DNA from: Shimia abyssi
GTDB taxonomy: Bacteria; Pseudomonadota; Alphaproteobacteria; Rhodobacterales; Rhodobacteraceae
Length of the DNA: 64,000 bases
Reading direction: 5' to 3'
NCBI RefSeq assembly: GCF_003014475.1
Contig: NZ_PYGJ01000001.1
Coordinates: 310,001-374,000 of the forward strand
The translations under genes were made by a program, and so were the position numbers. The notes beneath the pieces were generated by a model that ran no database searches, had not been told where the DNA came from, and saw nothing but the letters and a program-made list of their open reading frames with translations. Positions 37,596-46,969 of this stretch are shown piece after piece. How positions within the stretch are numbered: position 1 is the stretch's first letter; every line of letters begins with the position of its first letter.

Positions 37596-39284
37596 TCAGC
37601 TATGCTCTTCGGCGGCTGTTTCGGCCAGCGCCCGGTTATAGGCGCGCAGCGCGTCCACATGAAACAAGGCGCCGCGCAGCTCTGGCTGCGCGTTTTCACC
37701 ACCCAGAACAACCACCGGAACAAACGGCACCCCAGTCGCATCAAAGAGCGGCAGCGCGCTCTCTAACGTGGCGCTGGCGTCGATATATGTGCCCTCTCGG
37801 ATCATCTCCCAGCAGCGTTCCTCTGGTGCGGCGCGCGCATCATCCATTTTGCGCATCACATCCCCTGCCCCGAACATACACAGCAGATAGGCTTGCGGGC
37901 CCGCAGCGACATGCACGTTGCGCCGCTCAAGCTGAGTCAGGAAAAATGACCGGTCGACAAGGCGTGAGCCGAGCGCGGTGGAAATTGACACCGACACCAT
38001 CACCGCAAGCCCGGTCTGCCAGTCGCCGGTCAACTCAAACACGATCAGTGTGGTTGAAATTGGCGCGCCCAGAACGGCGGCAGCCACGGCACCCAGACCA
38101 GCAAGCGCGTACAGTGTCGTCGAGCCAGAAACTTCAGGGAAAATCGCCGTGGCGATCATGCCAAAGGCCAGCCCCGTCAGCGCACCAACCATCAACGAAG
38201 GCGAAAACACTCCGCCCCCCATGCGGCCGGCCATGGTAATCGACACCGCGATCACCTTGAGCACGGCAAAGACAATGGCTTCGTGCATCATCAACTGGCC
38301 CGTCAGCGCCGCCGAGGTGGTCTCATACCCCACCCCAATAATATGCGGGAACCAGATCGCCAGAATACCCAGCAACGCGCCGGATATGGCCGGGCGCAGC
38401 CAGCGTGGCATACGCAGTTCTTCCTGCACGTGATTGGCCATGTCCTCGGCCCAGAAAATCGTCCACATCAGGGCCACGGCGACCAGTCCGCATAAGCCGC
38501 CAAGGATCAGAAAGGCGGGCAGTTCCTGATAAAACGCCAGCGCCGAGGCGGTCGGCAAGTGAAATTCGGTCACATCGCCAAACTCGAGCCGGTTGATTAC
38601 AGTTCCCGCCACGCTGGCGATCACGATGGGGGCAAAGGCGTGCACCGCAAAGTGGCGCAACACCACCTCTAGCGCGAACAGGGCCCCGGCAATGGGAGCA
38701 TTGAACGAGGCCGAGACAGCCGCGGCTACAGCGCAGCCCAGCAAGTCGCGCCCGGTGATGCCATCCGCCTTGATACGGTCGCTGACCCAGCTGGAAATCA
38801 CCCCGGCCATGTGCACGACCGGCCCCTCGCGGCCGGTGGAGCCGCCCGAGCTGAGCGTGATCAATGAGGCAAAGGCAGACGCAATCCCCGCCCGCTTCTC
38901 GACACGACCTTCGTGCAAGGCTGCGCCTTCGATCACATCGGCCACTGATCGCACCCGCCCATCCGGGGTGAAATTGTGCAGGATCAAACCGACAATCAGC
39001 CCGCCCACGGTGGGAATGATCAGCAACATGTACCATGGCAAGGTATTGGCAAAGCTGTGCAACACAGAGAGATCTTCGGCGCCGTAAAGCGTGGCCTGTA
39101 GCCAGTCGATGCCCTTGCGAAAGAACAGCGCCGCAAATCCGGCGGCAATCCCGATCAAAAGGGCGATCAGCCAGAACTGAAACTGGCTTGGCCCCCGATC
39201 GACCAACACCTTCCAGCCCCCTTTACAGGTGGTGGCAGCGTCCTTGACGCTTTCTGCCAGGAAAGAACCAACCGATTTTGCCAT
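37596..39284 (-). CDS. ClC-family chloride transport protein with a C-terminal regulatory region
   Basis: The 562-residue protein has about ten to twelve membrane helices and the ClC selectivity motifs GGSTGREGPVVHM (gating Glu, near residue 165) and GGGVFSPSLMVG (near 325). Where exchangers have a second Glu after LFxxE (the internal proton glutamate), this one reads LFALEVVL, with Val, as in many ClC channels. The last 110 residues look like a partial CBS-type domain. The start ATG 39284 is inside a longer open frame; it begins MAKSVGSF. It is probably an inner-membrane chloride pathway. Confidence 0.85.
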   Translation of the reverse strand: MAKSVGSFLAESVKDAATTCKGGWKVLVDRGPSQFQFWLIALLIGIAAGFAALFFRKGIDWLQATLYGAEDLSVLHSFANTLPWYMLLIIPTVGGLIVGLILHNFTPDGRVRSVADVIEGAALHEGRVEKRAGIASAFASLITLSSGGSTGREGPVVHMAGVISSWVSDRIKADGITGRDLLGCAVAAAVSASFNAPIAGALFALEVVLRHFAVHAFAPIVIASVAGTVINRLEFGDVTEFHLPTASALAFYQELPAFLILGGLCGLVAVALMWTIFWAEDMANHVQEELRMPRWLRPAISGALLGILAIWFPHIIGVGYETTSAALTGQLMMHEAIVFAVLKVIAVSITMAGRMGGGVFSPSLMVGALTGLAFGMIATAIFPEVSGSTTLYALAGLGAVAAAVLGAPISTTLIVFELTGDWQTGLAVMVSVSISTALGSRLVDRSFFLTQLERRNVHVAAGPQAYLLCMFGAGDVMRKMDDARAAPEERCWEMIREGTYIDASATLESALPLFDATGVPFVPVVVLGGENAQPELRGALFHVDALRAYNRALAETAAEEHS

Positions 39285-39370
39285 GCCGTCCCAACGGTCT
39301 GAGGTGTGAATCCGATGTAGAGTGCTTTGCGCGGAAAGGCAAAGCGTTCGGTGGGGATCGCACAGATTTT

Positions 39371-39448
39371 TAAGGGGCCTTGCCCCTCTGTCCGCCCGCT
39401 GGGCGACCATTCACCCCAGGGTATTGGGGAACATTGAGAAATAAGAGG
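39371..39448 (+). repeat. Dispersed intergenic element, copy C
   Basis: AAGGGGCCTTGCCCCT is followed by a CGCCCGCTGGGCG hairpin, then CACCCCAGGGTATTGGGG and AACATTGAGAAATAAG. It lies between the ClC gene and recN, both on the minus strand, and is the one copy that runs against its flanking genes. Confidence 0.7.
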
Positions 39449-39470
39449 CTTGGTGACTTAAGAAACCAGC

Positions 39471-41117
39471 TTAGCCCATCAGGGCGCGCGCGGCGGCGCG
39501 GGCCTCGTTTGTGATGCTGTCGCCAGATAGCATACGCGCGATTTCGTCGATCCGGTCATCCGGCGCTAGTGGCACCACTTCGCTCAGTGTCTGGCCATCC
39601 GCCACGTGTTTTTGCACCCGCCAGTGATGCGTGCCCAACGCGGCCACCTGGGGCGAGTGTGTCACGACCAGAACCTGACCTTCTGCCGCCAACGATGCCA
39701 ATCGTCGCCCTACGGCATCGGCGGTTGCGCCACCCACACCGCGATCGATCTCGTCAAAGATCATAGTCAATCCACCCACATCCTGTGTCAGACATACTTT
39801 GAGCGCGAGGAGAAAACGGCTGAGTTCGCCGCCTGAGGCGATTTTACCCAAGGGACCGGCAGGTGCGCCGGGGTTTGTGGCCACCATGAATTCGACCTGA
39901 TCAATCCCGTCTGGTCCGGCCTCTGTCGGCGTGAGATGAGTGGCAAATACAGCGCGTTCCATCTTGAGCGGTGCAAGTTCGGCCATGACCGCGCGATCCA
40001 GATCACCCGCAGCGGCAGCGCGCTGCGCGCTCAGGGTCTTGGCTGCGGCGTCATATGCGGCGTCAGCGGCTGCTGATGTTTCTTTCAGGGAGGCGATATT
40101 TCCAGCGCCCGCATCCAGCGCCGCAAGCCGGGCGCGCAGATCGGCGGCAAATTCGCCCAACGCATCAGCGGCCACGCCATGTTTGCGCGCCATGGCGCGA
40201 ATGGCAAAGAGCCGCTCCTCGACCATCTCAAGCTCATGCGGATTAAACTCCAGCGCATCAAGGCTGCCTTCGATTCCAGCAACCGCATCCCCCAACTCGT
40301 TCATCGCGCGTTCCAGGGCCGCGAGCGGTGCTTCGAGCAGTTTTCCGGTGTCGTCCAGCGCATCCTCAAGCCAGCGCAGCGCATCGCCCATTGCGCGCTC
40401 TGCGCCATCGCCGCCCAAGGCCGCATGGGCGCGGGAGACGTTCTCGCGCACCTTTTCAGCACCCTGCATCATGCGACGGCGTGCATCCAGCTCGGCCTCT
40501 TCACCGCTCTGGGGATCGAGACTGTCAAGTTCGCCCACCGCGTGCCGCAAAAAATCTTCTTCTTCGCGCACGGCTTGCAACGCCGCCTGCGCCTCGGCCA
40601 CGGCTTTGCGTGCCTTGGACGCCGCCGCCCATGTCTGGCGCACAGCCGCGCGCGCCGCACCGGTGTCGGCGTAGATATCAAGCAAGTCCCTGTGCCCGCG
40701 CGGATTGAGCAGCCCGCGGTCATCATGTTGCCCGTGCAGCTCGATCAACGTCTCGGATAGTTGACGCAGCACCTCGCCGGAACAGCGCCGGTCATTGACC
40801 CATGCGGTTTTGCGCCCATCGCTGCGATTGACACGGCGCAGGACCAGCTCTTCGCCCCCGGGCAGGCCCGCTTCTTCCAGAATGGCATGGGCCGGATGGC
40901 CCTCGGGCAGATCAAATTCGGCAACCACCTCGCCCTGCTCGGCCCCGGCGCGCACCAATTCGGCGCGACCCCGCCAGCCCAGCACAAATCCCAGACTGTC
41001 CAACAGGATCGATTTGCCCGCGCCAGTTTCCCCGGTCAGCACATTCAGACCCGGCTGGAAGCCAAGCTCCAGCCGGTCGATAATCAGCATATCCCTGATA
41101 TCAAGTGCGCGCAGCAT
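39471..41117 (-). CDS. recN: DNA repair protein RecN
   Basis: RecN is an SMC-like ATPase involved in double-strand break repair. The 548 residues (553 in E. coli) show Walker A GETGAGKSIL (near 29), a central coiled-coil region rich in Ala/Glu/Arg, then GGELSRFLLALKV (signature) and MIFDEIDRGVGG (Walker B) near 425-460. It begins 30 bp after bamD on the same strand and is the last gene of the division-cluster run. No LexA box was recognised upstream. Confidence 0.94.
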   Translation of the reverse strand: MLRALDIRDMLIIDRLELGFQPGLNVLTGETGAGKSILLDSLGFVLGWRGRAELVRAGAEQGEVVAEFDLPEGHPAHAILEEAGLPGGEELVLRRVNRSDGRKTAWVNDRRCSGEVLRQLSETLIELHGQHDDRGLLNPRGHRDLLDIYADTGAARAAVRQTWAAASKARKAVAEAQAALQAVREEEDFLRHAVGELDSLDPQSGEEAELDARRRMMQGAEKVRENVSRAHAALGGDGAERAMGDALRWLEDALDDTGKLLEAPLAALERAMNELGDAVAGIEGSLDALEFNPHELEMVEERLFAIRAMARKHGVAADALGEFAADLRARLAALDAGAGNIASLKETSAAADAAYDAAAKTLSAQRAAAAGDLDRAVMAELAPLKMERAVFATHLTPTEAGPDGIDQVEFMVATNPGAPAGPLGKIASGGELSRFLLALKVCLTQDVGGLTMIFDEIDRGVGGATADAVGRRLASLAAEGQVLVVTHSPQVAALGTHHWRVQKHVADGQTLSEVVPLAPDDRIDEIARMLSGDSITNEARAAARALMG

Positions 41118-41147
41118 TTGACCCGTCCCCCGCGACCGCGCGCAACG

Positions 41148-42002
41148 CTACAGCCACTGGCCCTTGATTGTTTGGCGATAAACATCCGACAACCAGTTGT
41201 CGCCCTCGACCTTCAGCTTGAGTCCCTGCGACGTCAACAGCTTGTAACTGTCTTCGTACCAATCCGTGGATTGGAAGTTGTGGCCCAGAATGGCGCCCGC
41301 CGTCTGTGCCTCGGCAATCAAACCAAGCGACAGATACGCCTCGACCAAACGGTGCAGGGCTTCGGCGGTGTGGGTGGTGGTCTGGAAATCTTCGACCACC
41401 ACGCGGAACCGCTTGATCGCGGCGGCGTAATGATCGCGGCGCAGATAGTAGCGGCCGATCTCCATTTCCTTGCTGGCAAGGTGGTCAAAGGCCAGATCGA
41501 ATTTTAGCACCGCAGACCGCGCATATTCACTGTCCGGGTAAATTTCGATCACCTTACGCAGTTCTTGCAACGCCTGAAACGTCAGACCCTGATCGCGCCC
41601 GACCTCGTCGATTTGGTCATAATAGCTGAGCGCCAGCAGATATTGCGCATAGGCTGCATCTTCGTCTGCTGGGTAAAAATCGATATAGCGCTGCGCGGCT
41701 GCGCGGCTTTCGGGGTACAGCTTGGCCTGATGATAGCTGAACGCTTGCATGATCACAGACCGCTTGGCCAGTTCCGCATAGGGGTAAAGCCGCTCAATCT
41801 CGGAAAAGAAAAACGCAGCATCCGCGCCCTTGTTCCGACTCAGCTCAAATTCGCCGCGCTCAAAGATCTGCTCAGCGGAGAATGTCTCCATCGGAATGGA
41901 GCCGCGTCGCACCTTGTCAGCTGTGGACCCTCCACAGGCTGAAACTGCAACAATCGCCAGAACCGACCCGACCAACCGAACCCGCGCTCCGATGCCTGCC
42001 AT
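41148..42002 (-). CDS. bamD: Outer-membrane assembly lipoprotein BamD
   Basis: BamD is the essential lipoprotein partner of BamA in outer-membrane protein insertion. The 284-residue product has a signal ending in the lipobox VSAC (near residue 23) and a helical tetratricopeptide body with AEQIFERGEFELSRNKGADA and the FPADEDAAYAQYLLALSYYDQ-type repeat region. The ATG at 42002 (MAGIGARVRL) has AGAGG upstream; an in-frame ATG lies at 42035. It sits between lpxC and recN, the usual roseobacter order. Confidence 0.9.
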   Translation of the reverse strand: MAGIGARVRLVGSVLAIVAVSACGGSTADKVRRGSIPMETFSAEQIFERGEFELSRNKGADAAFFFSEIERLYPYAELAKRSVIMQAFSYHQAKLYPESRAAAQRYIDFYPADEDAAYAQYLLALSYYDQIDEVGRDQGLTFQALQELRKVIEIYPDSEYARSAVLKFDLAFDHLASKEMEIGRYYLRRDHYAAAIKRFRVVVEDFQTTTHTAEALHRLVEAYLSLGLIAEAQTAGAILGHNFQSTDWYEDSYKLLTSQGLKLKVEGDNWLSDVYRQTIKGQWL

Positions 42003-42108
42003 GCTGCTTAACCTCTTCGTCACTGGCGAACGCACGCCGCCCTTTCACAAGCTGTTAACACAGAATTTTGCGGTGCAAAACGTCTTTGCGAAGAATTGAT
42101 ACCTCTGC

Positions 42109-43032
42109 TCAGGCGACAGCGGGAAATTCCGCCATGTGCACGCCTGCACCGGGCAAACGCGCGGCCATAGCAGGGGAGCATTCAACAAAGCGCCATGCGG
42201 TTGGATCCGCAAACAGCGTCCGCAACAATTCGTTGGTCAACGAGTGCCCGGCCCGGTCGCCGCAATAGCGGCCCAGAATCGGTGCCCCCGCCAGTGCAAG
42301 ATCCCCCAGCGCGTCCAGCATCTTGTGGCGCACAGGCTCATCCGAATGCCGCAACCCGCCCGGGCTCAGCACCCTATCGCCGTCAAACACAACCGCGTTT
42401 TCTGCCAGATCACCGCCCAGGGCCAAACCATTGGCGCGCATCGCATCAACATCAGATTTGCGACAGAACGTGCGGCTGTCGCACAGTTCGCGTACAAAAC
42501 TGCCGTTCGCCATGTTCAGACCTTTAGTCTGCTGGCCAATCGCCTCATCAACAAAGTCGATGTGAAAATCGATGCGCAGCTCATCCGCCGGGGTCAGCTT
42601 GGCATGTGCGTCACCGCGCGTGACAGAAACAGGTTTCAGAATTTCGATCGCGCGCACCGGAACACCTTGCTGGATCATGCCAGTCTTGAGAATGGCATGC
42701 ACAAATGCCGCCGCGCTTCCGTCCAGGATTGGCACTTCGGGGCCGTCAATTTCGATCAGGGCATTGTGCACACCACAACCCGAGAGCGCCGCCATCAAAT
42801 GCTCGATTGTCGAAACAGTCACGCCAGACGTATTGACGATGCGGGTACACAGGGCGGTCTGTTCAACCATGTCCCAGCGCGCCGGGATCATCGCATCCCC
42901 AAGAAGCTTGTCGGTGCGTTTGAACCAGATACCGTAATCGGCAGATGCCGGGTGAATGGTCATGTGCACCTGCGCCCCAGAGTGGAGGCCGGTTCCGACA
43001 AAACGAAGTGGTGTTTTTAACGTTGCTTGCAC
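42109..43032 (-). CDS. lpxC: UDP-3-O-acyl-N-acetylglucosamine deacetylase
   Basis: LpxC catalyses the committed step of lipid A synthesis, removing the N-acetyl group from UDP-3-O-acyl-GlcNAc. The 307-residue product starts with VGTGLHSG and has STIEHLMAAL (zinc His, near 77), IDGPEVPILDGSAAAFV, and RHSDEPVRHKMLDALGDLAL with the HKxLDxxGD zinc motif near 235. I take the GTG at 43032 with GGGGA upstream; a TTG at 43044 in the same frame is possible. It lies between ftsZ and bamD; the ftsZ terminator separates it from ftsZ. Confidence 0.94.
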   Translation of the reverse strand: MQATLKTPLRFVGTGLHSGAQVHMTIHPASADYGIWFKRTDKLLGDAMIPARWDMVEQTALCTRIVNTSGVTVSTIEHLMAALSGCGVHNALIEIDGPEVPILDGSAAAFVHAILKTGMIQQGVPVRAIEILKPVSVTRGDAHAKLTPADELRIDFHIDFVDEAIGQQTKGLNMANGSFVRELCDSRTFCRKSDVDAMRANGLALGGDLAENAVVFDGDRVLSPGGLRHSDEPVRHKMLDALGDLALAGAPILGRYCGDRAGHSLTNELLRTLFADPTAWRFVECSPAMAARLPGAGVHMAEFPAVA

Positions 43033-43184
43033 GTGTATCCCCAAATGGCGCAGCGCACCCCATTGCGCCGCATCCTTGACCTAGTCGCTCAGTTCGTCTT
43101 GCTCAACTCAATCTTTGTAACGGTCTGAAACATGCCTGAAACAAATCGGCAAAACACCGCCGCCACGCATTTAAGTCATTGATC

Positions 43185-43217
43185 ATAAAAAGAAAAGAGC
43201 CGCGATATTCGCGGCCC
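43185..43217 (-). terminator. Rho-independent terminator of ftsZ
   Basis: Read on the minus strand: GGCCGCGA and TCGCGGCTC form a stem (43197-43216) with a 3-nt loop, followed by TTTTCTTTTTA. It lies 26 bp after the ftsZ stop. Confidence 0.88.
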
Positions 43218-43242
43218 TTTATGACATTTTTTATTGTGTTTT

Positions 43243-44874
43243 TTAGTTGGCTTGACGGCGCAGGAATGCGGGGATTTCGATCCGCTCCTGATCTTCGTCC
43301 GCAACCGGGTCTGCTTCATGTGTCTGAACCATCGGTTGTTGACGCGCCTGAGCCGCGCCACCCGGCACACTTTCGGCACCATGCCCGGTCATCCGGTTGA
43401 TTAGCGAGTTTATACCAAACCGGGCTTTCTCTTCCGCTGGTGGCTGAGCAACGGCCGGGCGGGCGGGTGCCGCCGCTGGCGCTTTGTCTACCGCCGCCTT
43501 GAGGCGCTCGATCATTTGCGGTGTTGGTGTGCCGGCGGCAGGCCGCTGAGGCGCAACAAAATCCTGCGGCTCTTCGGCTTCTTCGACCAGTTCCGGTTCG
43601 AACGATGCGGCCGGTGCAGGCTGGTAGGCCGGTGGTGGAAGGTCGTCGTCTGACACAGCGGGTTCAAACGCGGGAACACCGTTTGGCTGCTCAAAGATGT
43701 CTTCCATCTGGTCTTGCGCTGCCGCTTCCTGAGCGTCGATATCGGCAAACAGGGACGGTTCTTGTGCATTGCGTGCAACATAAACCGGCTGCTCTTCCTC
43801 GACAGGTGCTTCTGCGGCAACTTCCGCTGCCGGTGCTTCCTGTGCGACCTGCTGCGTCAGCGGCTCTTTCATCGAGCGGCGCGGGATTGGCATCGGAGAT
43901 GTCGCTTCTGCGGCGTCGATCCCAGTGGCAACCACAGACACACGCATTCCGCCTTCCAGCGAATTGTCCAGTGTCGAGCCGACGATGATGTTCGCGTCTG
44001 CGTCCACCTCTTCGCGGATGCGGTTGGCCGCTTCGTCCAGTTCGAACAGGGTGAGGTCGTGGCCGCCGGTGATGTTGATCAGAACACCCTTGGCGCCGCG
44101 CAGGCTGATTTCGTCCAGCAGCGGATTGGCAATTGCCTTTTCTGCTGCCTGAACCGCGCGATCTTCGCCCTCGGACTCGCCGGTGCCCATCATCGCTTTG
44201 CCCATCTCGTCCATCACGGCGCGTACATCGGCAAAATCGAGGTTGATCAAACCGGGACGAACCATCAGGTCAGTCACACCTTTGACGCCTTGGTACAGCA
44301 CGTCATCGGCCAGGCTGAAGGCTTCGGTAAAGGTGGTTTTTTCGTTCGCAAGACGGAACAGGTTCTGGTTGGGAATGATGATCAGCGTATCGACCATCTT
44401 CTGAAGGCTTTCGACGCCCTCTTCCGCCTGACGCATCCGCTTGGCGCCTTCGAACTGGAACGGTTTGGTCACAACACCTACGGTCAGCACACCCAATTCA
44501 CGCGCTGCCTGCGCAATGATGGGTGCCGCACCGGTGCCGGTGCCCCCGCCCATACCGGCGGTGATGAAACACATGTGCGCACCTGCAAGGTGATCCACAA
44601 TCTGCTCGATGCTTTCTTCCGCGGCGGCGGCACCAACAGTTGCGCGCGCCCCAGCGCCCAACCCTTCGGTGACTTTCACGCCCAGCTGAATGCGGTTTTG
44701 CGCATCGCTTTGCTGCAACGCCTGCGCGTCGGTATTGGCCACAACGAAATCAACGCCGTCCAGCTCTTTCTGGATCATGTTGTTGACTGCGTTGCCACCG
44801 GCCCCACCAACACCGAACACGGTGATACGAGGTTTCAGATCCGCCTCATCGGGCACTGTCAGGTTCAATGTCAT
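43243..44874 (-). CDS. ftsZ: Cell division protein FtsZ
   Basis: FtsZ is the tubulin-like GTPase that forms the division ring. The 543 residues have the GTPase signature [10 protein letters not shown] (near 108), [10 protein letters not shown] near 45, and NLDFADVR near 208. A long disordered linker rich in Pro, Ala and Glu (about 320-525) follows, then the conserved C-terminal peptide [13 protein letters not shown], which binds FtsA and other partners. The linker is long, as usual in alphaproteobacteria. The start is at 44874, after AGGCGG. A 344-bp region without a gene precedes it and has four GANTC sites. Confidence 0.97.
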   Translation of the reverse strand: MTLNLTVPDEADLKPRITVFGVGGAGGNAVNNMIQKELDGVDFVVANTDAQALQQSDAQNRIQLGVKVTEGLGAGARATVGAAAAEESIEQIVDHLAGAHMCFITAGMGGGTGTGAAPIIAQAARELGVLTVGVVTKPFQFEGAKRMRQAEEGVESLQKMVDTLIIIPNQNLFRLANEKTTFTEAFSLADDVLYQGVKGVTDLMVRPGLINLDFADVRAVMDEMGKAMMGTGESEGEDRAVQAAEKAIANPLLDEISLRGAKGVLINITGGHDLTLFELDEAANRIREEVDADANIIVGSTLDNSLEGGMRVSVVATGIDAAEATSPMPIPRRSMKEPLTQQVAQEAPAAEVAAEAPVEEEQPVYVARNAQEPSLFADIDAQEAAAQDQMEDIFEQPNGVPAFEPAVSDDDLPPPAYQPAPAASFEPELVEEAEEPQDFVAPQRPAAGTPTPQMIERLKAAVDKAPAAAPARPAVAQPPAEEKARFGINSLINRMTGHGAESVPGGAAQARQQPMVQTHEADPVADEDQERIEIPAFLRRQAN

Positions 44875-45218
44875 AGAACTGTCCGCCTGTTGTTATACCC
44901 GCATTTGCGGGGGTTATTTTGCCTACTCACGCTCATTATTACCGATGCTTTAGGGAATCGTCATCCAAAAAAGCGGAAAAAACCACAAAATATGGCTGAA
45001 TCTAGGCGACCATTAGCAGTATCTTGCCGGAATCCGCATATTTTGCGGCTTTCAGCATAACCGACACAAGCAAGAGCGGGGGCGCAGCCGCGATACCGCG
45101 GGCGACTCAAACCTTGACGTCTCATATATTGATGACCACTGCTCGGTCATGCCGTCGGGCCTCTACTGGGCCTTGAGAGTATTGTGCGACCTATCCGCCG
45201 CGTGCGCAAGTCGGTAAT
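44875..45218. promoter_or_regulatory. Gene-free region upstream of ftsZ
   Basis: This 344-bp stretch holds no supported gene and must contain the ftsZ promoter. CCCGCA/TGCGGG (44898-44911) forms a hairpin in the ftsZ leader. Four GANTC sites, the CcrM methylation target, lie at 44955, 44998, 45030 and 45104. In Caulobacter, ftsZ transcription depends on such sites; here the link is inferred. No TTAA-N7-TTAA CtrA box was seen. Confidence 0.55.
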
Positions 45219-45629
45219 TCAGCTGGTCGGTGCATTTTCACACGCGATCTGGCGCTCTGAAATCTCGCCGACATAGTGTGTTTCAGGGTTCAGCAAGCGA
45301 TCTGTGCGCACAAATAACTGTTCACCGTCCCGAAACGGCACCCAACAGTTTTCTTCGGCGTTGGGATAGCCGTCATAGTGAAAACAGATCTTGCGGTCAT
45401 CTGTAACGATCTTGCCGTAAACACAGTCGCCGCCAACCGGTTTCCACACCGACAGATCACGCCTTAGAAACTGTTCGATCCCAACAAGGTTTTCGGTGCC
45501 CAGCAGGTAAAAGTTCAGCGTCTTGCCGGTCGCCCGATCCAAAAACGTGTCGGGCGAAATCATGGTCTGCGCTGACGCAGCCCCTCCGCCGGTCAACAGA
45601 ACGATCGCGAGCGCACGACACCACGGCAT
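45219..45629 (-). CDS. Small exported protein between ftsA and ftsZ
   Basis: The 136-residue product has a signal peptide (about 1-20, ending ASAQ) and a mature domain with four cysteines (GGDCVYGK, KICFHYDG, ENCWVPF, IACENAP). It has conserved-looking aromatic residues. It is unrecognised. The ATG at 45629 lies 5 bp after the ftsA stop; a longer frame from 45656 would overlap ftsA. It is probably co-transcribed with ftsQA. A periplasmic role is inferred from the signal. Confidence 0.65.
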   Translation of the reverse strand: MPWCRALAIVLLTGGGAASAQTMISPDTFLDRATGKTLNFYLLGTENLVGIEQFLRRDLSVWKPVGGDCVYGKIVTDDRKICFHYDGYPNAEENCWVPFRDGEQLFVRTDRLLNPETHYVGEISERQIACENAPTS

Positions 45630-45634
45630 AACAC

Positions 45635-46969
45635 TTACCAGTTGTCCTTGAACCACCGCACCGCCCGGCGCAGCGAGCGCACAGGGTAACGTTCGACCGG
45701 CAGTTCAAAGTCCCACCACTCATCCTGAGGATGGGTCGCAAATAGGCACATGCCAACCGCACTGGCAAACCCCGGCCCGGTCGCGGCCTGTGGCAACCCA
45801 TGCACTCGCATCGGGCGACCCAGCCGAACCTGCTGACCCAGAATTTTTGAGGCCAACCCGTCCAGACCTGGTATCTGACTGCCCGCACCGGTCAGAACAA
45901 TCTGCTGGCTGGGCAAATGGTCAAACCCGGCGGCGTCCAGACGCGCGCGCACCTCTTCGAGGATCTCTTCGACCCGTGGACGCATAATCCCGATCAGCTC
46001 GGCTCGGCTGACGGTGCGCCGATCGTGTTCCCAGTCGCCCGTGTCGCCTTCCAGCTCGATCATCTCGCGATCATCCATGCCTGTGGCGACAACGCCACCA
46101 TAGAATGTCTTGATGCGTTCGGCGGTGGGCATTGGCACCTGCAACCCCATCGAGATATCACCAGTGACGTGATCCCCCCCCATGCGCACAGCATCGGCAT
46201 AGATCATGTGTTTCTTCATAAAGATCGAAAGCGCGGTCGCCCCGCCGCCCATGTCGATACAGGCCGCACCCAGCTCTTGTTCATCCTCGACCAAGGCCGA
46301 CAGGCCCGACACATAAGAAGAGGACGCAATCCCGGCCAGCTCCAGATCACAACGCTTAACGCAATAGGCGAGGTTCTGCACCGCAGCCTCGTCAATGGTC
46401 AGCATATGCATGTCAGTGGTCAGGGTCTGTCCCATCTGCCCGCGCGGATCAGAGAGGCCCGAGCGGTGATCAAGCGCAAAATTCACCGGCTGCGCGTGCA
46501 GCACTTCGCGCTGCATCCCAAAATCAGGCACATCACAGGCGGACAGCACACGTGCAACGTCCTGTTCCGTGACCACGTGTCCTTCAAGATCAATACTGCC
46601 ATCCAAGCCATACGAGCGCGGCTCGGCCCCTGCGAAACAGGCGATGACGTGATCGACCCGGATCTTGGCCATTTTCTGCGCTGCCTGCACAGCGGTGCGA
46701 ATGGCGCGTTCGGTTTCTTGCATGGCGTTGATCTCGCCAAACCGCACCCCGCGCGATCGGGTGGTCGCCGCACCAATCACGCGAAACCCGCTTTGGCCTG
46801 CCATCGGGCCAACACCGTCGGTTTCCGCCAGCCGGTCCGTGCCATCAAAGCGCAGCACAAGGCAGGCGATTTTTGAACTACCAACGTCCAGCACCGCAAC
46901 AACACCACGCTGCATGGCCGCTTTGCGCATGTTACGCATGGCACGCTGAGATTCATAAAGCTCAATCAT
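45635..46969 (-). CDS. ftsA: Cell division protein FtsA
   Basis: FtsA is the actin-like protein that anchors FtsZ to the membrane. The 444-residue product has the actin-type phosphate motif VAVLDVGSSKIAC (near 24), the second site ACIDMGGGATALSIF (near 235) and the adenosine motif IVLTGAGSQIPGL (near 358). The end (RYPVRSLRRAVRWFKDNW) looks like the amphipathic membrane-targeting helix. Its ATG shares one base with the ftsQ stop (TAATG), which suggests tight coupling. Confidence 0.95.
   Translation of the reverse strand: MIELYESQRAMRNMRKAAMQRGVVAVLDVGSSKIACLVLRFDGTDRLAETDGVGPMAGQSGFRVIGAATTRSRGVRFGEINAMQETERAIRTAVQAAQKMAKIRVDHVIACFAGAEPRSYGLDGSIDLEGHVVTEQDVARVLSACDVPDFGMQREVLHAQPVNFALDHRSGLSDPRGQMGQTLTTDMHMLTIDEAAVQNLAYCVKRCDLELAGIASSSYVSGLSALVEDEQELGAACIDMGGGATALSIFMKKHMIYADAVRMGGDHVTGDISMGLQVPMPTAERIKTFYGGVVATGMDDREMIELEGDTGDWEHDRRTVSRAELIGIMRPRVEEILEEVRARLDAAGFDHLPSQQIVLTGAGSQIPGLDGLASKILGQQVRLGRPMRVHGLPQAATGPGFASAVGMCLFATHPQDEWWDFELPVERYPVRSLRRAVRWFKDNW

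Noticed and set aside
42136..43020. 294-codon open frame opposite lpxC
   Set aside because: Antisense to lpxC, His/Arg-rich as such shadows are, and lacking a ribosome binding site.
43714..45060. 448-codon open frame on the plus strand opposite ftsZ
   Set aside because: It is an antisense shadow of ftsZ in a high-GC genome, with no start signal or recognisable domain.
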